DNA from: Palsa-504 sp963769715
Lineage (GTDB): Bacteria; Actinomycetota; Actinomycetes; Streptosporangiales; Streptosporangiaceae
Direction: 5' to 3'
Length of the DNA stretch: 64,000 nucleotides
Assembly: GCA_963769715.1 (NCBI GenBank)
Contig: CAVYNE010000035.1
Location: 1 to 64,000 of the forward strand
Shown here: piece after piece, positions 17,899 through 26,620 of the stretch
Numbering within the stretch: position 1 is the first letter of the stretch
Layout of the letters: the number at the start of each line of letters is the position of its first letter
The notes under the pieces: generated by a model
Databases searched by the model: none
Seen by the model: only the letters and a program-made list of their open reading frames with translations
Told to the model about the DNA's origin: nothing
Position numbers and translations under genes: made by a program

Positions 17899-18471
17899 CT
17901 ACACCGATGACTGCTTGCGGACGCGGAAGCGAAGAATGGTGACGGCTCCATGCCGCGTGCTGTCAAGCGGTTCCAGGTCTATCCTCGCGAGACCCGGGGA
18001 GGTGTAGAACCGGATGCCGTCGCCGAGCAGCACCGGCAGGACATACACCAGGATCTCGTCCACGAGTCCCCGCCGCAGGCACTGGCCGGCCACGTCAGCA
18101 CCGAGGATTTCGAGGTTCTTCCCGCCCGCGGCGTCCAGTGCCGTGGCGACCGCTTCCCCGATGTCACCGCTGAGGTACGTGACATCCGGGGCCGGTGGGT
18201 CCGGCGGCCTATGAGTGAGGACGAACGTGGGTCCGGAGAAGGGGTAGCCTTCGTCGCTCGATGCTGCCCCCCGCTCCTCGTCGGTGTCCATCCTGTCGCC
18301 TACCTGGTCGGTCCGCCGGCCGACGAGCATGGCGCCGGTGGCCGCCGCGATCTCCGTCAGCCAGGCCGCGTCCGGCGCCACGAAGTCGAAGATCCAGTCC
18401 ATCGCGTCACCGGGACCGGCGATGAAGCCGTCAAGCGACATCGACCTGTTCACGACCACCTTGCCGCTCAC
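17899..18471 (-). CDS. DHFR-like (RibD C-terminal) reductase
   Basis: A 190-residue dihydrofolate-reductase-fold protein of the RibD C-terminal type, common in actinomycetes as stand-alone NADPH-dependent reductases of unknown substrate. It has the opening VVNRSMSLDGFIAGPGDAMD, the nucleotide-binding MLVGRRT, and the late GGKNLEILGADVAGQCL and ILVYVLPVLLGDGI segments. The stop codon touches the IS701 terminus, so the natural terminator has been displaced. The start at 18471 (MSGKVVVNRS) is typical. Confidence 0.85.
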   Translation of the reverse strand: MSGKVVVNRSMSLDGFIAGPGDAMDWIFDFVAPDAAWLTEIAAATGAMLVGRRTDQVGDRMDTDEERGAASSDEGYPFSGPTFVLTHRPPDPPAPDVTYLSGDIGEAVATALDAAGGKNLEILGADVAGQCLRRGLVDEILVYVLPVLLGDGIRFYTSPGLARIDLEPLDSTRHGAVTILRFRVRKQSSV

Positions 18472-18616
18472 CTCGCGACCGCCCAGCCGTCGAACTTGAT
18501 TGCCACGGCCTCGTCTCCTTCCTCTGTCGCGGGGTTGTCCCCGCAGTCAGCAGTGATGACGTTACGGGCACCCGGTTCTCATCGGCCCGGCAGCGCCGCT
18601 CTGGGCTGGAGCTGGG

Positions 18617-18885
18617 TTAGCTTGATGCGGGAGGAGCGGGGTTCCGAGCCATCCACTCCTCAAGCCTGTTCACGACTGCCCCGGCATCGAGCGCGGAGGT
18701 GTCCAGGCGGAACATGCCGGTGCCTGACTTCCGCATCCGCGCGGCGGCGCGGAGGAAGCCAGCGACCTCCTCCCGCGTGTGCTGCCGCCAGGTCCCGGAC
18801 GCTGCGCGCGGCTCGATCCAGGCCAGGCGCACAGCGTCCGTGCAGTCGAGCAGGCAGACGGCGACGCCCTCCAGCCTGTCGACGC
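18617..18885 (-). pseudogene. P-loop kinase/ATPase C-terminal fragment
   Basis: The C-terminal half of a small AAA/shikimate-kinase-like P-loop protein: VAVCLLDCTDAVRLAWIEPR, HTREEVAGFLRAAARMR and DTSALDAGAVVNRLEEWM. Before about residue 1 of this segment the sequence changes abruptly to the N-terminus of an inverted IS701 transposase, so the Walker A half has been lost to the insertion. An in-frame ATG at 18832 exists but would give a non-functional product. Confidence 0.65.
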
Positions 18886-19210
18886 AGCCCGTTCACCATG
18901 TCGCGGCAGGTCAGCCGCGTCTCGCCTCGGGCAAAGCACGGCGCTACCCGGGCCATCAGGTCATCGAGCTGTCAACGGCCAAGTGCGTGTCGCCACTGGT
19001 GGCCAGTTAAAAGTCCCCGTTCCTCGGGTTACTGCTGCTGGGTTTTGGTGGTCCGGGCACCGCCTCCTTTGGACCGGGCCTGGCGCATGCCGAACGACGC
19101 GCCCCAGATTACTGCTGCTGGGTTTTGGTGGTCCGGGCACCGCCTCCTTTGGACCGGGCCTGGCGCATGCCGAACGACGCGCCCCAGATTACGAACTACA
19201 ACTGCCGTAA
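18886..19210 (-). mobile_element. IS701 left-end remnant, inverted
   Basis: An inverted remnant of an IS701-like element. Its terminal 38 bases ending at 19210 match the left end of the copy at 16507 (TTACGGCAGTTGTAGTTCG onward). The transposase N-terminus (LMARVAPCFARGETR, LTCRDMVNG) follows on the minus strand at about 18886-18960. The rest of the transposase is gone. Between them lies an 80-bp tandem duplication. Confidence 0.75.
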
Positions 19211-20156
19211 CAGTGCCGCCTGATTGAGCGCTCTGCCGAAGGTCGTCGCCAGCAATCGGCTGGGCGCATAACGGGGTGATCTGCGCGCGGCCGCCAGGAC
19301 GCCTGTTGGGAGCCTGACCGGCGCGCCCGTCGCTGACCTGGGGGGCCTGATCCTTGATCGCCTGGTTCGCCAGGCTGGCCGGGCCGTCAGCCTCTACTTG
19401 CTTGTGGCGGCTCCGGCCGGCGATGACCAGCAGGTGCTCGTCAACCCAGGAGACCTCGGGGCCGGGCAGGCGGGCCAGGAAGGTTGCGATGGCTGCGCGC
19501 AGCTCCTGCGGCGTGTAGAAGGAGAATGTCGAGTAGTGGCGCCCCTGGGCCTGGGCCCCGAGCCGCTCGGCTGTACTGGTGCGCGGGTGCTGGAGGATCT
19601 GTGTTGCGATCATCGCGAGCCCATCGGTCCGCCGGACGGCGTCCCGGATCGCGGCCTGGCTGTGCAGGCGCTGCTCGTGCTCGGTGAAACCGGGGAAGTA
19701 GCTGCCCCAGATCGTCCGCGCGTTCTGCTGCGGGGTGCGGGTGTAGATGAACAGCTGGCCGCCGGGCTGCAGCACCCGGGCGACGGCGGCCAGGAAGCGG
19801 CCGAGGTCGAAGTGGTGAACGCAGTTGAACGCGGTGACCAGGTCCAAGCTGGCGGTCCGCAACGGCAGCTCTTCGGCGGCCGCCAGCAGCGGGACCGCCC
19901 CCAGGGCGTGGCCGCGGCTGGCGGCCCTGAGCTGTGCCAGCATGGCCGCCGAGACGTCGGCCGCGACCAGCAGCGAGCCGTCCGGCAGCAGCCCGCGCAA
20001 CAGCCGCGTGTACCGTCCCGTCCCGCAGCCGATATCCAGGCCGGTGACGGGCCGGCCGGGCAGGAACTGGCCGATCGCGCGCACCGGCGCCTCGTCGGTG
20101 GTGCGCAGCGATTCATAGACCACGGCCACCTGCTCGAAATGGTCGCCCGCAGTCAT
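19029..20156 (-). CDS. Class I SAM methyltransferase with IS-derived tail
   Basis: A methyltransferase with motif I TGLDIGCGTGRYTRLL, the acidic loop VAADVSAAML, the motif IV region DLVTAFNCVHHFD and RVLQPGGQLFIYT. It resembles the UbiE/Coq5-like group and the substrate is unknown. The start at 20156 (MTAGDHFEQVA) is good. Native sequence ends near residue 315; from position 19210 the frame reads through the IS701 terminal repeat and the 80-bp duplication, adding about 60 foreign residues, and stops at TAA 19029. The catalytic domain is intact, so activity may persist. Confidence 0.75.
   Translation of the reverse strand: MTAGDHFEQVAVVYESLRTTDEAPVRAIGQFLPGRPVTGLDIGCGTGRYTRLLRGLLPDGSLLVAADVSAAMLAQLRAASRGHALGAVPLLAAAEELPLRTASLDLVTAFNCVHHFDLGRFLAAVARVLQPGGQLFIYTRTPQQNARTIWGSYFPGFTEHEQRLHSQAAIRDAVRRTDGLAMIATQILQHPRTSTAERLGAQAQGRHYSTFSFYTPQELRAAIATFLARLPGPEVSWVDEHLLVIAGRSRHKQVEADGPASLANQAIKDQAPQVSDGRAGQAPNRRPGGRAQITPLCAQPIAGDDLRQSAQSGGTVTAVVVRNLGRVVRHAPGPVQRRRCPDHQNPAAVIWGASFGMRQARSKGGGARTTKTQQQ
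19031..19190. repeat. 80-bp perfect tandem duplication
   Basis: Two identical 80-bp copies, 19031-19110 and 19111-19190, each starting ACTGCTGCTGGG and ending CGCCCCAGATT. They lie inside the leader of the IS701 remnant. The repeat is in frame with, and translated as the tail of, the methyltransferase on the minus strand. Confidence 0.9.
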
Positions 20157-20321
20157 GTCCGGTGCCTCCCCGCGCTTGGTCTGCTGGCTACCATCATGCG
20201 CTCGTCTTGCTCAGTTCACCCACTGTTCACCCGCACGGCAGACCAGGAGCCCTCACCGGTGCCGTGTGGCGTGCGTGCGGCGCACGGCAAGGTCACCGCG
20301 ACGGACCTGGCATCATCAGAT

Positions 20322-20575
20322 CTATGAGCAATCCAAGTTCCCGCCGCCAGCCTCCGGCAGCGGCAGGTGCGCCTGGATCTGGTAGTGGTTGCGGCGGCTG
20401 TCCTTCTGCTTGACGAGGTAGTCGGCTGCGGTCAGGTCAGTGATGATGCCGTGGGCGCTGCGCTCGGTGATGTCCAGGCGGGCGGCGATGTCGCGCAGGC
20501 CCGTGCCCGGGCCGTGTGTGATGCACATCAGCACCCCGGGCGTGGCTGGTCAGGAGACCCCAGTTCGGCATAATC
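20322..20575 (-). pseudogene. Winged-helix regulator, frameshifted
   Basis: A small MarR/ArsR-like winged-helix protein. It reads NWGLLTSHAR, then in another frame VLMCITHGPGTGLRDIAARL, DITERSAHGIITDLT and NHYQIQAHLPLPE. The frame changes at a run of four G (CCCGGGGTG, about 20533-20541), where one G less would restore continuity. An internal start at 20534 would give a 70-residue product with the helix-turn-helix but without its first helix. The slip could be natural or a sequencing error. Confidence 0.6.
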
Positions 20576-20862
20576 CAACGGTCTACGATTGATTCTAGTA
20601 ATCTATTGCTAGTTTTTAATTGCAGATATAGGCTCAGGGCAGCCCCAGGGGCCCGGCCGCCGAAGCTGCCGGCCGGAGTCGGCCATGCCCAGCGCCGGAT
20701 CATAATCGCCTGGGCGGCGGGGGCTGCGCGTGGGCGGCATGAGTTCGCTGGGCCGACCCTCGCCAGGCACCTGCTGACGTGAAAGCGGCGGCACCACGAA
20801 CGCCTGCACCGACAACGACCTCAAGGTTCCGGCCCCTCGCCGAACTCACCGAAGGATGAATC
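20576..20862. other. Intergenic, AT-rich segment
   Basis: Holds an unusually AT-rich stretch (about 20578-20630, including CTAGTAATCTATTGCTAG) between the winged-helix gene and the next small gene, suitable for promoters in both directions. No gene is supported. Confidence 0.4.
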
Positions 20863-21036
20863 ATGATGGAGATCACCGAGCACGAGCGGGTGCTGCTGGT
20901 CAACTCGCTTATCCAGACGATCAGCGAGCTCTACGAGCACGACGGGGACAAGGACCGCCCCGCACTCGCAGCGCTGCTTGCCCGCATGACGGCGGCCCAC
21001 CAGGGCCCCATGCGACGCGTGCGGGAAGCCGCATGA
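20863..21036 (+). CDS. Small hypothetical acidic/helical protein
   Basis: A 57-residue protein starting MMEITEHERVLLVNSLIQTI, with an ATG pair at 20863/20866 and a weak GAAGGATG upstream. It has a helix, then a charged EHDGDKDRPALAALL segment and a second helix. It has no Cys, signal or membrane segment. Codon bias is typical of the genome (third-position G/C), which supports it being real despite its size. I do not recognise a family. Confidence 0.5.
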   Translation: MMEITEHERVLLVNSLIQTISELYEHDGDKDRPALAALLARMTAAHQGPMRRVREAA

Positions 21037-21059
21037 GCCGGTCCGCCAGGCAAGTGCCC

Positions 21060-21488
21060 GAGATGACCACCTACGTGCGGACAGGTCACTTCCAGCGACG
21101 TGCGCCGGCTGGTGCGGCTGGTGATGAGCACCGCGCTGCGCCCCGCCCGGCTAGTGCCTCCAGGAAGTCCAGGAGCTCCTGGCAGCCCGCCTCATCCAGG
21201 GGTGGCGTCGCCCCGCCAGGATCGGGCATGGACCGGATGGTCTAGAAGTTGTCCCAGATCAGCAGCAGCCGGTGCTCTGCCAGCAGGTCCTGAACTGCCC
21301 TCCGGCGGTCATCTGGCTGCAGGGCCGCGGAGCCGGCGCCGAATACGGCTAGCCCGATCTCGGTGATCATCCGGCCAGGCCGAAGGACGCCACGCCCGGC
21401 TCGAAGGAATGCCAGAACACGAACCGCGGATCGTCCATGCCGCCGGTGTCACGCCACCAGCGCCCGAACGCCTTCGCCAGCTCGGTCT
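21060..21488 (-). pseudogene. NB-ARC/STAND ATPase fragment
   Basis: A decayed piece of an NB-ARC type ATPase. It begins just after the Walker A Lys (KTELAKAFGRWW), continues DDPRFVFWHSFEPGVASFG, then in a second frame ITEIGLAVFGAG and RLLLIWDNF, followed by a TAG where Glu is expected, then LDEAGCQELLDFLEALAGRG and a third frame with LITSRTS. That is one nonsense and at least two frameshift lesions. Both the domain start and the effector region are missing. It is unrelated by position to the intact STAND protein at 50-52 kb. Confidence 0.6.
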
Positions 21489-21489
21489 T

Positions 21490-21555
21490 CCTGTGGGGTG
21501 CCAGAAGCCTGCCCGGCCTGTGAGCTGCAGCGATGCGCCTGTGGGGTGCCAGAAG
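21490..21555. repeat. 18-bp direct repeat pair
   Basis: CCTGTGGGGTGCCAGAAG occurs at 21490-21507 and 21538-21555. It sits exactly where the NB-ARC fragment begins, so it probably marks a deletion or insertion scar. Confidence 0.7.
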
Positions 21556-21618
21556 TCGGCCTATGGCCGTGACCTGGCGCGATAGGTGCGGCGTGGCTGC
21601 TGGGCATAATGACCGGCC

Positions 21619-21925
21619 GTGTCGTTGCGTCCGCTCTATCTGATCTTCGTGCGGCTTGCTGGCTGGCTTGTCCTGCTGGGTCGTTCGCCGGCATTCAAGG
21701 ATGCGGAACTGCTCGTGCTGCGGCACGAGGTCGCGGTGCTGCGCCGCACCTAGCCGAGGCCCGGTGGGACTGCGCCCACCGCGGTGCTGGCCGCGCTGAT
21801 CAGGCTCCTGCCGGGAAGGCTGCGGGCGCACCGGCTGGTCACGCCGGGCACCGTCCTGCGGTGGCACCGTGGCCTGGTCACCGGGAAGTGGGCCTATCCG
21901 CGCCGCACGGGACACCCAGTCCGGA
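21619..21925 (+). pseudogene. Integrase-type transposase N-terminal remnant
   Basis: N-terminal fragment of an integrase-core transposase of the kind starting with PLYLIFVRLAGWLVLLGR. It has DAELLVLRHEVAVLRR, an in-frame TAG after that, then RAHRLVTPGTVLRWHR and KWAYPRR in a shifted frame. No catalytic core follows. It ends just upstream of the clpC promoter region. Confidence 0.65.
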
Positions 21926-22251
21926 CGAGGTGTCCTTTGCCGAGCGGTGATTAGGTGTGCAAGGAGGGAGCAGATCGAAGCGACAAGGCTGGACGCGGCC
22001 CGCGGGCCGTAACGGCGCGCCGTTGGCTGATGTGACCGCGGTGCGCGGCATGCCGTGCGCGTTCGCTCCCGGCGTAGCTGGGCACACTGCCCCGTTGCCC
22101 CAGGCCGGACGGGGTGAACCCCGCTGCCGACGGGAACGTTTTACTTGTGCGACATTCGCGTGCGCGACGTCGCCCGGCGCGCGGGCTAGCATGCGAAGGG
22201 ACGAGCAAGATTTCAGTTGCCTCGCCGACCGCTCGGTGAGGGGGCGACGAG

Positions 22252-24741
22252 ATGTTCGAGAGGTTCACCGACCGGGCGCGGAGGGTTGTGGTCCTGGCTC
22301 AGGAAGAGGCCAGGATGCTCCACCACAACTACACCGGCACCGAGCACATCCTGCTCGGCCTGATCCGCGAGGGCGAGGGCGTCGCCGCCAAGGCGCTGGA
22401 GTCGCTGGGGATCAGCCTGGAGGCGGTCCGCCAGCAGGTCGAGGGGATCATCTGCCAGGGCCAGCAGGCACCCTCTGGGCACATCCCCTTCACTCCGCGC
22501 GCCAAGAAGGTCCTCGAGCTGTCGCTGCGGGAGGCCCTGCAGCTCGGTCACAACTACATCGGCACCGAGCACATCCTGCTCGGCTTGATCCGCGAGGGCG
22601 AGGGCGTCGCGGCCCAGGTGCTCGTCAAGCTGGGCAGCGACCCCAGCAGGGTCCGCCAGCAGGTGATCCAGCTGCTGCAGGGCTCCCAGGGCAAAGAGCC
22701 AGCCGCGGCAGGCGCGCCGTCCGAGACGGCGCCCTCCACTTCCCCCATACTCGACCAGTTCGGCCGCAACCTGACCGCCGCCGCCCGCGAGGGCAAGCTC
22801 GATCCCGTGATCGGCCGGGAGAAGGAAATCGAGCGGGTCATGCAGGTGCTGTCCCGGCGCACCAAGAACAACCCCGTGCTGGTGGGCGATCCCGGCGTCG
22901 GCAAGACGGCTGTCGTGGAGGGCTTGGCCCAGAAGATCGTCAAGGGCGAGGTGCCGAAGACCATCAAGAACAAGCAGCTTTACACCCTCGACCTGAGCGC
23001 GCTGGTGGCCGGCTCGAGGTACCGGGGCGACTTCGAGGAACGGCTGAAGAAGGTCCTGAAGGAGATCAGGACGCGCGGGGACATCATCTTGTTCATCGAC
23101 GAGCTGCACACGCTGGTCGGCGCTGGCGCGGCCGAGGGCGCGATCGACGCCGCCTCGATACTCAAGCCGATGCTGGCCCGCGGCGAGCTGCAGACGATCG
23201 GCGCGACCACGCTGGATGAGTACCGCAAGCACCTGGCGAAGGACGCGGCGCTCGAGCGCAGGTTCACGCCGGTCCAGGTGGCCGAGCCGACGATCGCGCA
23301 CACCATCGAGATCCTCAGGGGCCTGCGCGACCGCTACGAGGCACATCACCGCGTGTCGATCACCGACGACGCCCTAGTCGCCGCCGCGCAGCTGGCGGAC
23401 CGCTATGTCAGCGACCGGTTCCTGCCGGACAAGGCGATCGACCTGATCGATGAGGCCGGGTCCCGGATGCGGATCCGCCGGATGACCGCGCCGCCGGGCC
23501 TGCGCGAGTCCGACGAGAAGATCGCCGGCGTCCGCCGGGAGAAGGAGTCGGCCATCGACTCCCAGGACTTCGAGAAGGCCGCCGCCTTGCGCGACACCGA
23601 GAAGCAGCTGACCGGGAAGAGGGCAACCCGGGAGAAGGAATGGAAGGCCGGCGGCATGGACACCGTCGCCGAGGTGACCGCGGAGCTGATCGCGGAGGTC
23701 CTGGCGACCGCCACGGGCATCCCGGTGTTCAAGCTGACCGAGGAGGAATCGCAGCGGCTGCTGCGGATGGAGGACGAGCTTCACAGGCGGGTGATCGGGC
23801 AGGACGTGGCCGTCAGGTCGCTCTCACAGGCCATCAGGCGCACTAGGGCCGGGCTGAAGGACCCGAAGCGGCCAGGGGGTTCGTTCATCTTCGCCGGCCC
23901 GTCGGGGGTCGGCAAGACGGAGCTGTCCAGGACGCTCGCGGACTTCCTGTTCGGCGATGAGGACTCACTGATCCAGCTGGACATGAGCGAGTACACGGAG
24001 AAGCACACGGTGTCCCGGCTGTTCGGTTCTCCGCCCGGGTACGTCGGGTACGAGGAGGGCGGCCAGCTGACCGAGAAGGTGCGCCGCAAGCCGTTCTCCG
24101 TGGTCCTGTTCGACGAGATCGAGAAGGCTCACCCGGACATCTTCAACTCGCTGCTGCAGATCCTCGAGGACGGGCGCCTCACCGATGCGCAGGGCAGGGT
24201 GGTCGACTTCAAGAACACGGTGATCATCATGACCACCAACCTGGGCACCCGGGACATCTCCAAGAGCGTCTTTGTCGGCTTCGGCACCGCAGGCGAGCCG
24301 CGCGGCTCGTATGACCGGATGAAGACCAAGGTGCAGCAGGAGCTGAAGCAGCACTTCAGGCCGGAGTTCCTGAACCGCGTCGATGACACGATCGTGTTCC
24401 ACCAGCTCAGCCGGGAGGAGATTCTCACCATCGTGGACCTGATGATCGCCAAGGTGGATGAGCGGCTCAAGGACCGGGACATGGGCCTGGAGCTGCTGCC
24501 TGCGGCCAGGACGCTGCTGTCCGAGCGGGGCTACGATCCGGTGCTCGGTGCGAGGCCGCTCCGCCGCACGATCCAGCGGGAGATCGAGGACAACCTGTCC
24601 GAGAAGATCCTCTTCGGCGAGCTGAGGGCCGGCCAGATCGTCACGGTCGATGTGGAGGGCACCGGGCCGGAAGCGCAGTTCACGTTCGAGGGCGTGGCCA
24701 GGCCCGAGGCCGTGCCCGATGCGCCGCCCGCGGTGATCTGA
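22252..24741 (+). CDS. clpC: ClpC-type AAA+ chaperone ATPase
   Basis: An 829-residue HSP100 unfoldase that would feed substrates into the ClpP protease. Two Clp-N repeats (about 1-145; NYTGTEHILLGLIREGEG and its repeat NYIGTEHILLG) are followed by AAA1 with Walker A GDPGVGKTAVVEG and Walker B-like ILFIDELHTLVG. A short middle domain carries a UVR-like QDFEKAAALRD. AAA2 has GPSGVGKTELSRT, Walker B FDEIEKAH and the C-terminal small domain GARPLRRTIQREIEDNLSEK. The length and order are those of full ClpC. The start at ATG 22252 follows GAGGGGGCGACGAG. Actinomycetes usually carry a housekeeping clpC1, so this isolated gene among debris is likely an extra clpC2-like copy (inference). No CIRCE-type operator is obvious. 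Confidence 0.95.
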   Translation: MFERFTDRARRVVVLAQEEARMLHHNYTGTEHILLGLIREGEGVAAKALESLGISLEAVRQQVEGIICQGQQAPSGHIPFTPRAKKVLELSLREALQLGHNYIGTEHILLGLIREGEGVAAQVLVKLGSDPSRVRQQVIQLLQGSQGKEPAAAGAPSETAPSTSPILDQFGRNLTAAAREGKLDPVIGREKEIERVMQVLSRRTKNNPVLVGDPGVGKTAVVEGLAQKIVKGEVPKTIKNKQLYTLDLSALVAGSRYRGDFEERLKKVLKEIRTRGDIILFIDELHTLVGAGAAEGAIDAASILKPMLARGELQTIGATTLDEYRKHLAKDAALERRFTPVQVAEPTIAHTIEILRGLRDRYEAHHRVSITDDALVAAAQLADRYVSDRFLPDKAIDLIDEAGSRMRIRRMTAPPGLRESDEKIAGVRREKESAIDSQDFEKAAALRDTEKQLTGKRATREKEWKAGGMDTVAEVTAELIAEVLATATGIPVFKLTEEESQRLLRMEDELHRRVIGQDVAVRSLSQAIRRTRAGLKDPKRPGGSFIFAGPSGVGKTELSRTLADFLFGDEDSLIQLDMSEYTEKHTVSRLFGSPPGYVGYEEGGQLTEKVRRKPFSVVLFDEIEKAHPDIFNSLLQILEDGRLTDAQGRVVDFKNTVIIMTTNLGTRDISKSVFVGFGTAGEPRGSYDRMKTKVQQELKQHFRPEFLNRVDDTIVFHQLSREEILTIVDLMIAKVDERLKDRDMGLELLPAARTLLSERGYDPVLGARPLRRTIQREIEDNLSEKILFGELRAGQIVTVDVEGTGPEAQFTFEGVARPEAVPDAPPAVI

Positions 24742-25084
24742 GAGCAAGGCGGCCGTCGGCGGGACCGGCGGGCGCTAGTGCCTTCTGATGCTGTCCTGGT
24801 CGTGTGGGCTGCAGTCCTGACCGAGATGGCCGCGCCTACGGGCCGCGCGGGTAGGCCGGCGGCGCGGCAAGCAGGGCGAGTGCCGCGACGAGCACTTCGG
24901 GTGCCTTGTCGGCGCGGAACCGGCCGGTCAAGGCCAGCCGCGGTGACGACAGTCCTAGCCGCGGTCCGGCCGGCAGTCCTTCCAGGCGGTATCGCGGCGT
25001 GGACCGGATCTTCCTCGCTCAGCATCCTGACTTTCCTGCTGAGCCCGCGTTGCTCGATGTGCTACCAGCGTGGCCACTTGCCGA
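24742..25084. other. Intergenic, debris
   Basis: No complete gene. The region follows clpC without a convincing terminator hairpin and probably includes the decayed C-terminus of the transposase that follows on the minus strand, but I could not restore it in any frame. Confidence 0.35.
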
Positions 25085-25500
25085 GGCGGTACCGCTTGAG
25101 CCGGGGCCGCTCCGGATCCGCAGGTCGGCCATCGCCTGCTCCAGGTGCCGGGAGGTGAAATCCGGGCCGTGGTCGACGTGGAACGCGGCCGGGATCCCGC
25201 ACAGGTGCCAGTCCGGATGTTCCTTGCGCCAGATCGCCTGCCGGAACGCCAGCGCGGTGTTCAGCGCGGACGGGGCGCCGAGGTTGAGCCCGTACCCGGC
25301 GACCGCGCGGGAGTGGTCGTCCTCGACGATCGTCAGCCAGGGCCGGGCTGGCTGGCCGGACGGGGTGATCACCCACAAGTCCAGCCGGGTGTGATCGGCC
25401 TGCCAGATCTCATTCGGCTTGCCGGCCTCCCGCCATCGGAGGTCAGTGACCCACTCGTCGAGCGTCTTGAAGCGCGTTTTCGCCGACCCCGGCATGCGCT
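25085..25500 (-). pseudogene. Mu/IS481-like DDE transposase core fragment
   Basis: The catalytic-core fragment reads RFKTLDEWVTDLRWREAGKP, NEIWQADHTRLDLWV (first Asp), IVEDDHSRAVAGYGL and PAAFHVDHGPDFTSRHLEQA (second Asp). The stretch with the final Glu (normally about 15 residues on, near PRGRGxxER) is lost: the sequence becomes unrelated after MADLRIR. The N-terminal helix-turn-helix is also missing. This is a dead element. Confidence 0.7.
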
Positions 25501-25633
25501 CCTGACAGGGACGGACTGCCTTACGGGACAGACAACTCCGTGTTGGTGCCGGATCCTGGGGGAAGGGCAGCCACGAGAGCGCTGCGACGACGTGCTTCCG
25601 CCGCGGGGGAGTCCTCATGGCTCCCGAGATTGC

Positions 25634-26620
25634 TCAGTCGTCGATCTCTTCCCAGACTGTCTGCTCGTCGTGCTCCTCCCAGTCGGCGCCTGGCAGCGCG
25701 ATGGCCCAGCTCGTCCAGGTCCCGGCCGGCCGGGCCGGGGCGGTCCTCACTCTGGCGCGGACGGACATGCCGGGCGTGAGCTCCACCGGCGAGCGTAGCG
25801 GGGCCGTCGTCATCCCCCAGTGCGTCGGCGGATCACCGGGTCCCACAGAAAGCGCGATGCCGGGCGCGAGCTGGGCGCTGAACCACAGCGCGAGCGCGTT
25901 GGCCGTTCCGTAGTCGCGGACGGGGAGCACTGTCTCGGCTTCGTGAGGCGCCTGCGCCTGCTGAAGCGGGATCAGGTCCGCCTGCGTCGTCCACAGCCGG
26001 CTCGCATCGGAGCGCTTGTCACGCGCCGCGAGGTGACGGAAGGTGCCGGAATAGAAGATCTCGTTGACGGTCTTCTCGAGTAGGTCGTCGAACCTGAGGC
26101 CGTACGGGCTGGCCCGCAGGAACTCCACCATCTCCGCGAGATGGCGGTCGTGCACCAGCGCGGCCCACGCCGTGACCAGGCGGGGGATCATGACCCCGCC
26201 CGGCTTGAGCCAGCGATCACGGGCGGCAATGACCGGAACGAGCATCCCTTCGTCGATCCCGAACCCGCCGAGCCACTCCGAGACGATCACATCGACACGT
26301 TCGGGCAGCTCGATGTCCATGACGTCGCCGTGGATCACCTGGACGATCTCCGCGACCCCGTTCGCGGCGGCGAGCTCCTGCGCCAGGACGGCGGCCGACG
26401 TCCGCTCGACCGCGTAGACGCGCGCCGCACCCGCCCGCGCCGCGAACACGCTCAGGATGCCGCTGCCGGCCCCGACGTCAAGAACGATGTCGCCGGGGCG
26501 CACCACCGAGTCGATCGCACGCCGGAAGGCCCCGGTGCGGACGCGGTCGCAGATCATCGTCCGGTGTACCTCGAACTCCGCGTACATCGGGTCTGGCGGG
26601 TTCCTGATCGGCGTCCGCAC
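25634..26620 (-). CDS. PRMT-like protein arginine methyltransferase family protein
   Basis: A 328-residue SAM-dependent methyltransferase with features of the protein arginine methyltransferase fold, rare in bacteria. Motif I is VLDVGAGSGILSVFAARAGA and post-I is YAVERTS. A double-E-type loop SEWLGGFGIDEGML carries two Glu in the spacing of the guanidinium-binding loop. A THW motif (THWGMTTAPL) lies in the C-terminal beta barrel. N-terminal YAEFEVHRTMICDRVRTGAF resembles the PRMT YF...M...D..R helix. The acidic tail (EEHDEQTVWEEIDD) is unusual. There are no obvious operon partners. The target could be protein arginine or a small guanidino compound; this cannot be told from sequence. Confidence 0.75.
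   Translation of the reverse strand: MRTPIRNPPDPMYAEFEVHRTMICDRVRTGAFRRAIDSVVRPGDIVLDVGAGSGILSVFAARAGAARVYAVERTSAAVLAQELAAANGVAEIVQVIHGDVMDIELPERVDVIVSEWLGGFGIDEGMLVPVIAARDRWLKPGGVMIPRLVTAWAALVHDRHLAEMVEFLRASPYGLRFDDLLEKTVNEIFYSGTFRHLAARDKRSDASRLWTTQADLIPLQQAQAPHEAETVLPVRDYGTANALALWFSAQLAPGIALSVGPGDPPTHWGMTTAPLRSPVELTPGMSVRARVRTAPARPAGTWTSWAIALPGADWEEHDEQTVWEEIDD

Noticed and set aside
16635..17966. 443-codon minus-strand frame across IS701
   Set aside because: Shadow of the transposase; spans both IS ends and the DHFR stop, which a real gene would not.
21957..23219. 420-codon plus-strand frame overlapping clpC
   Set aside because: Out of frame with clpC, composed of GC-shadow residues; the clpC frame carries all AAA+ motifs.
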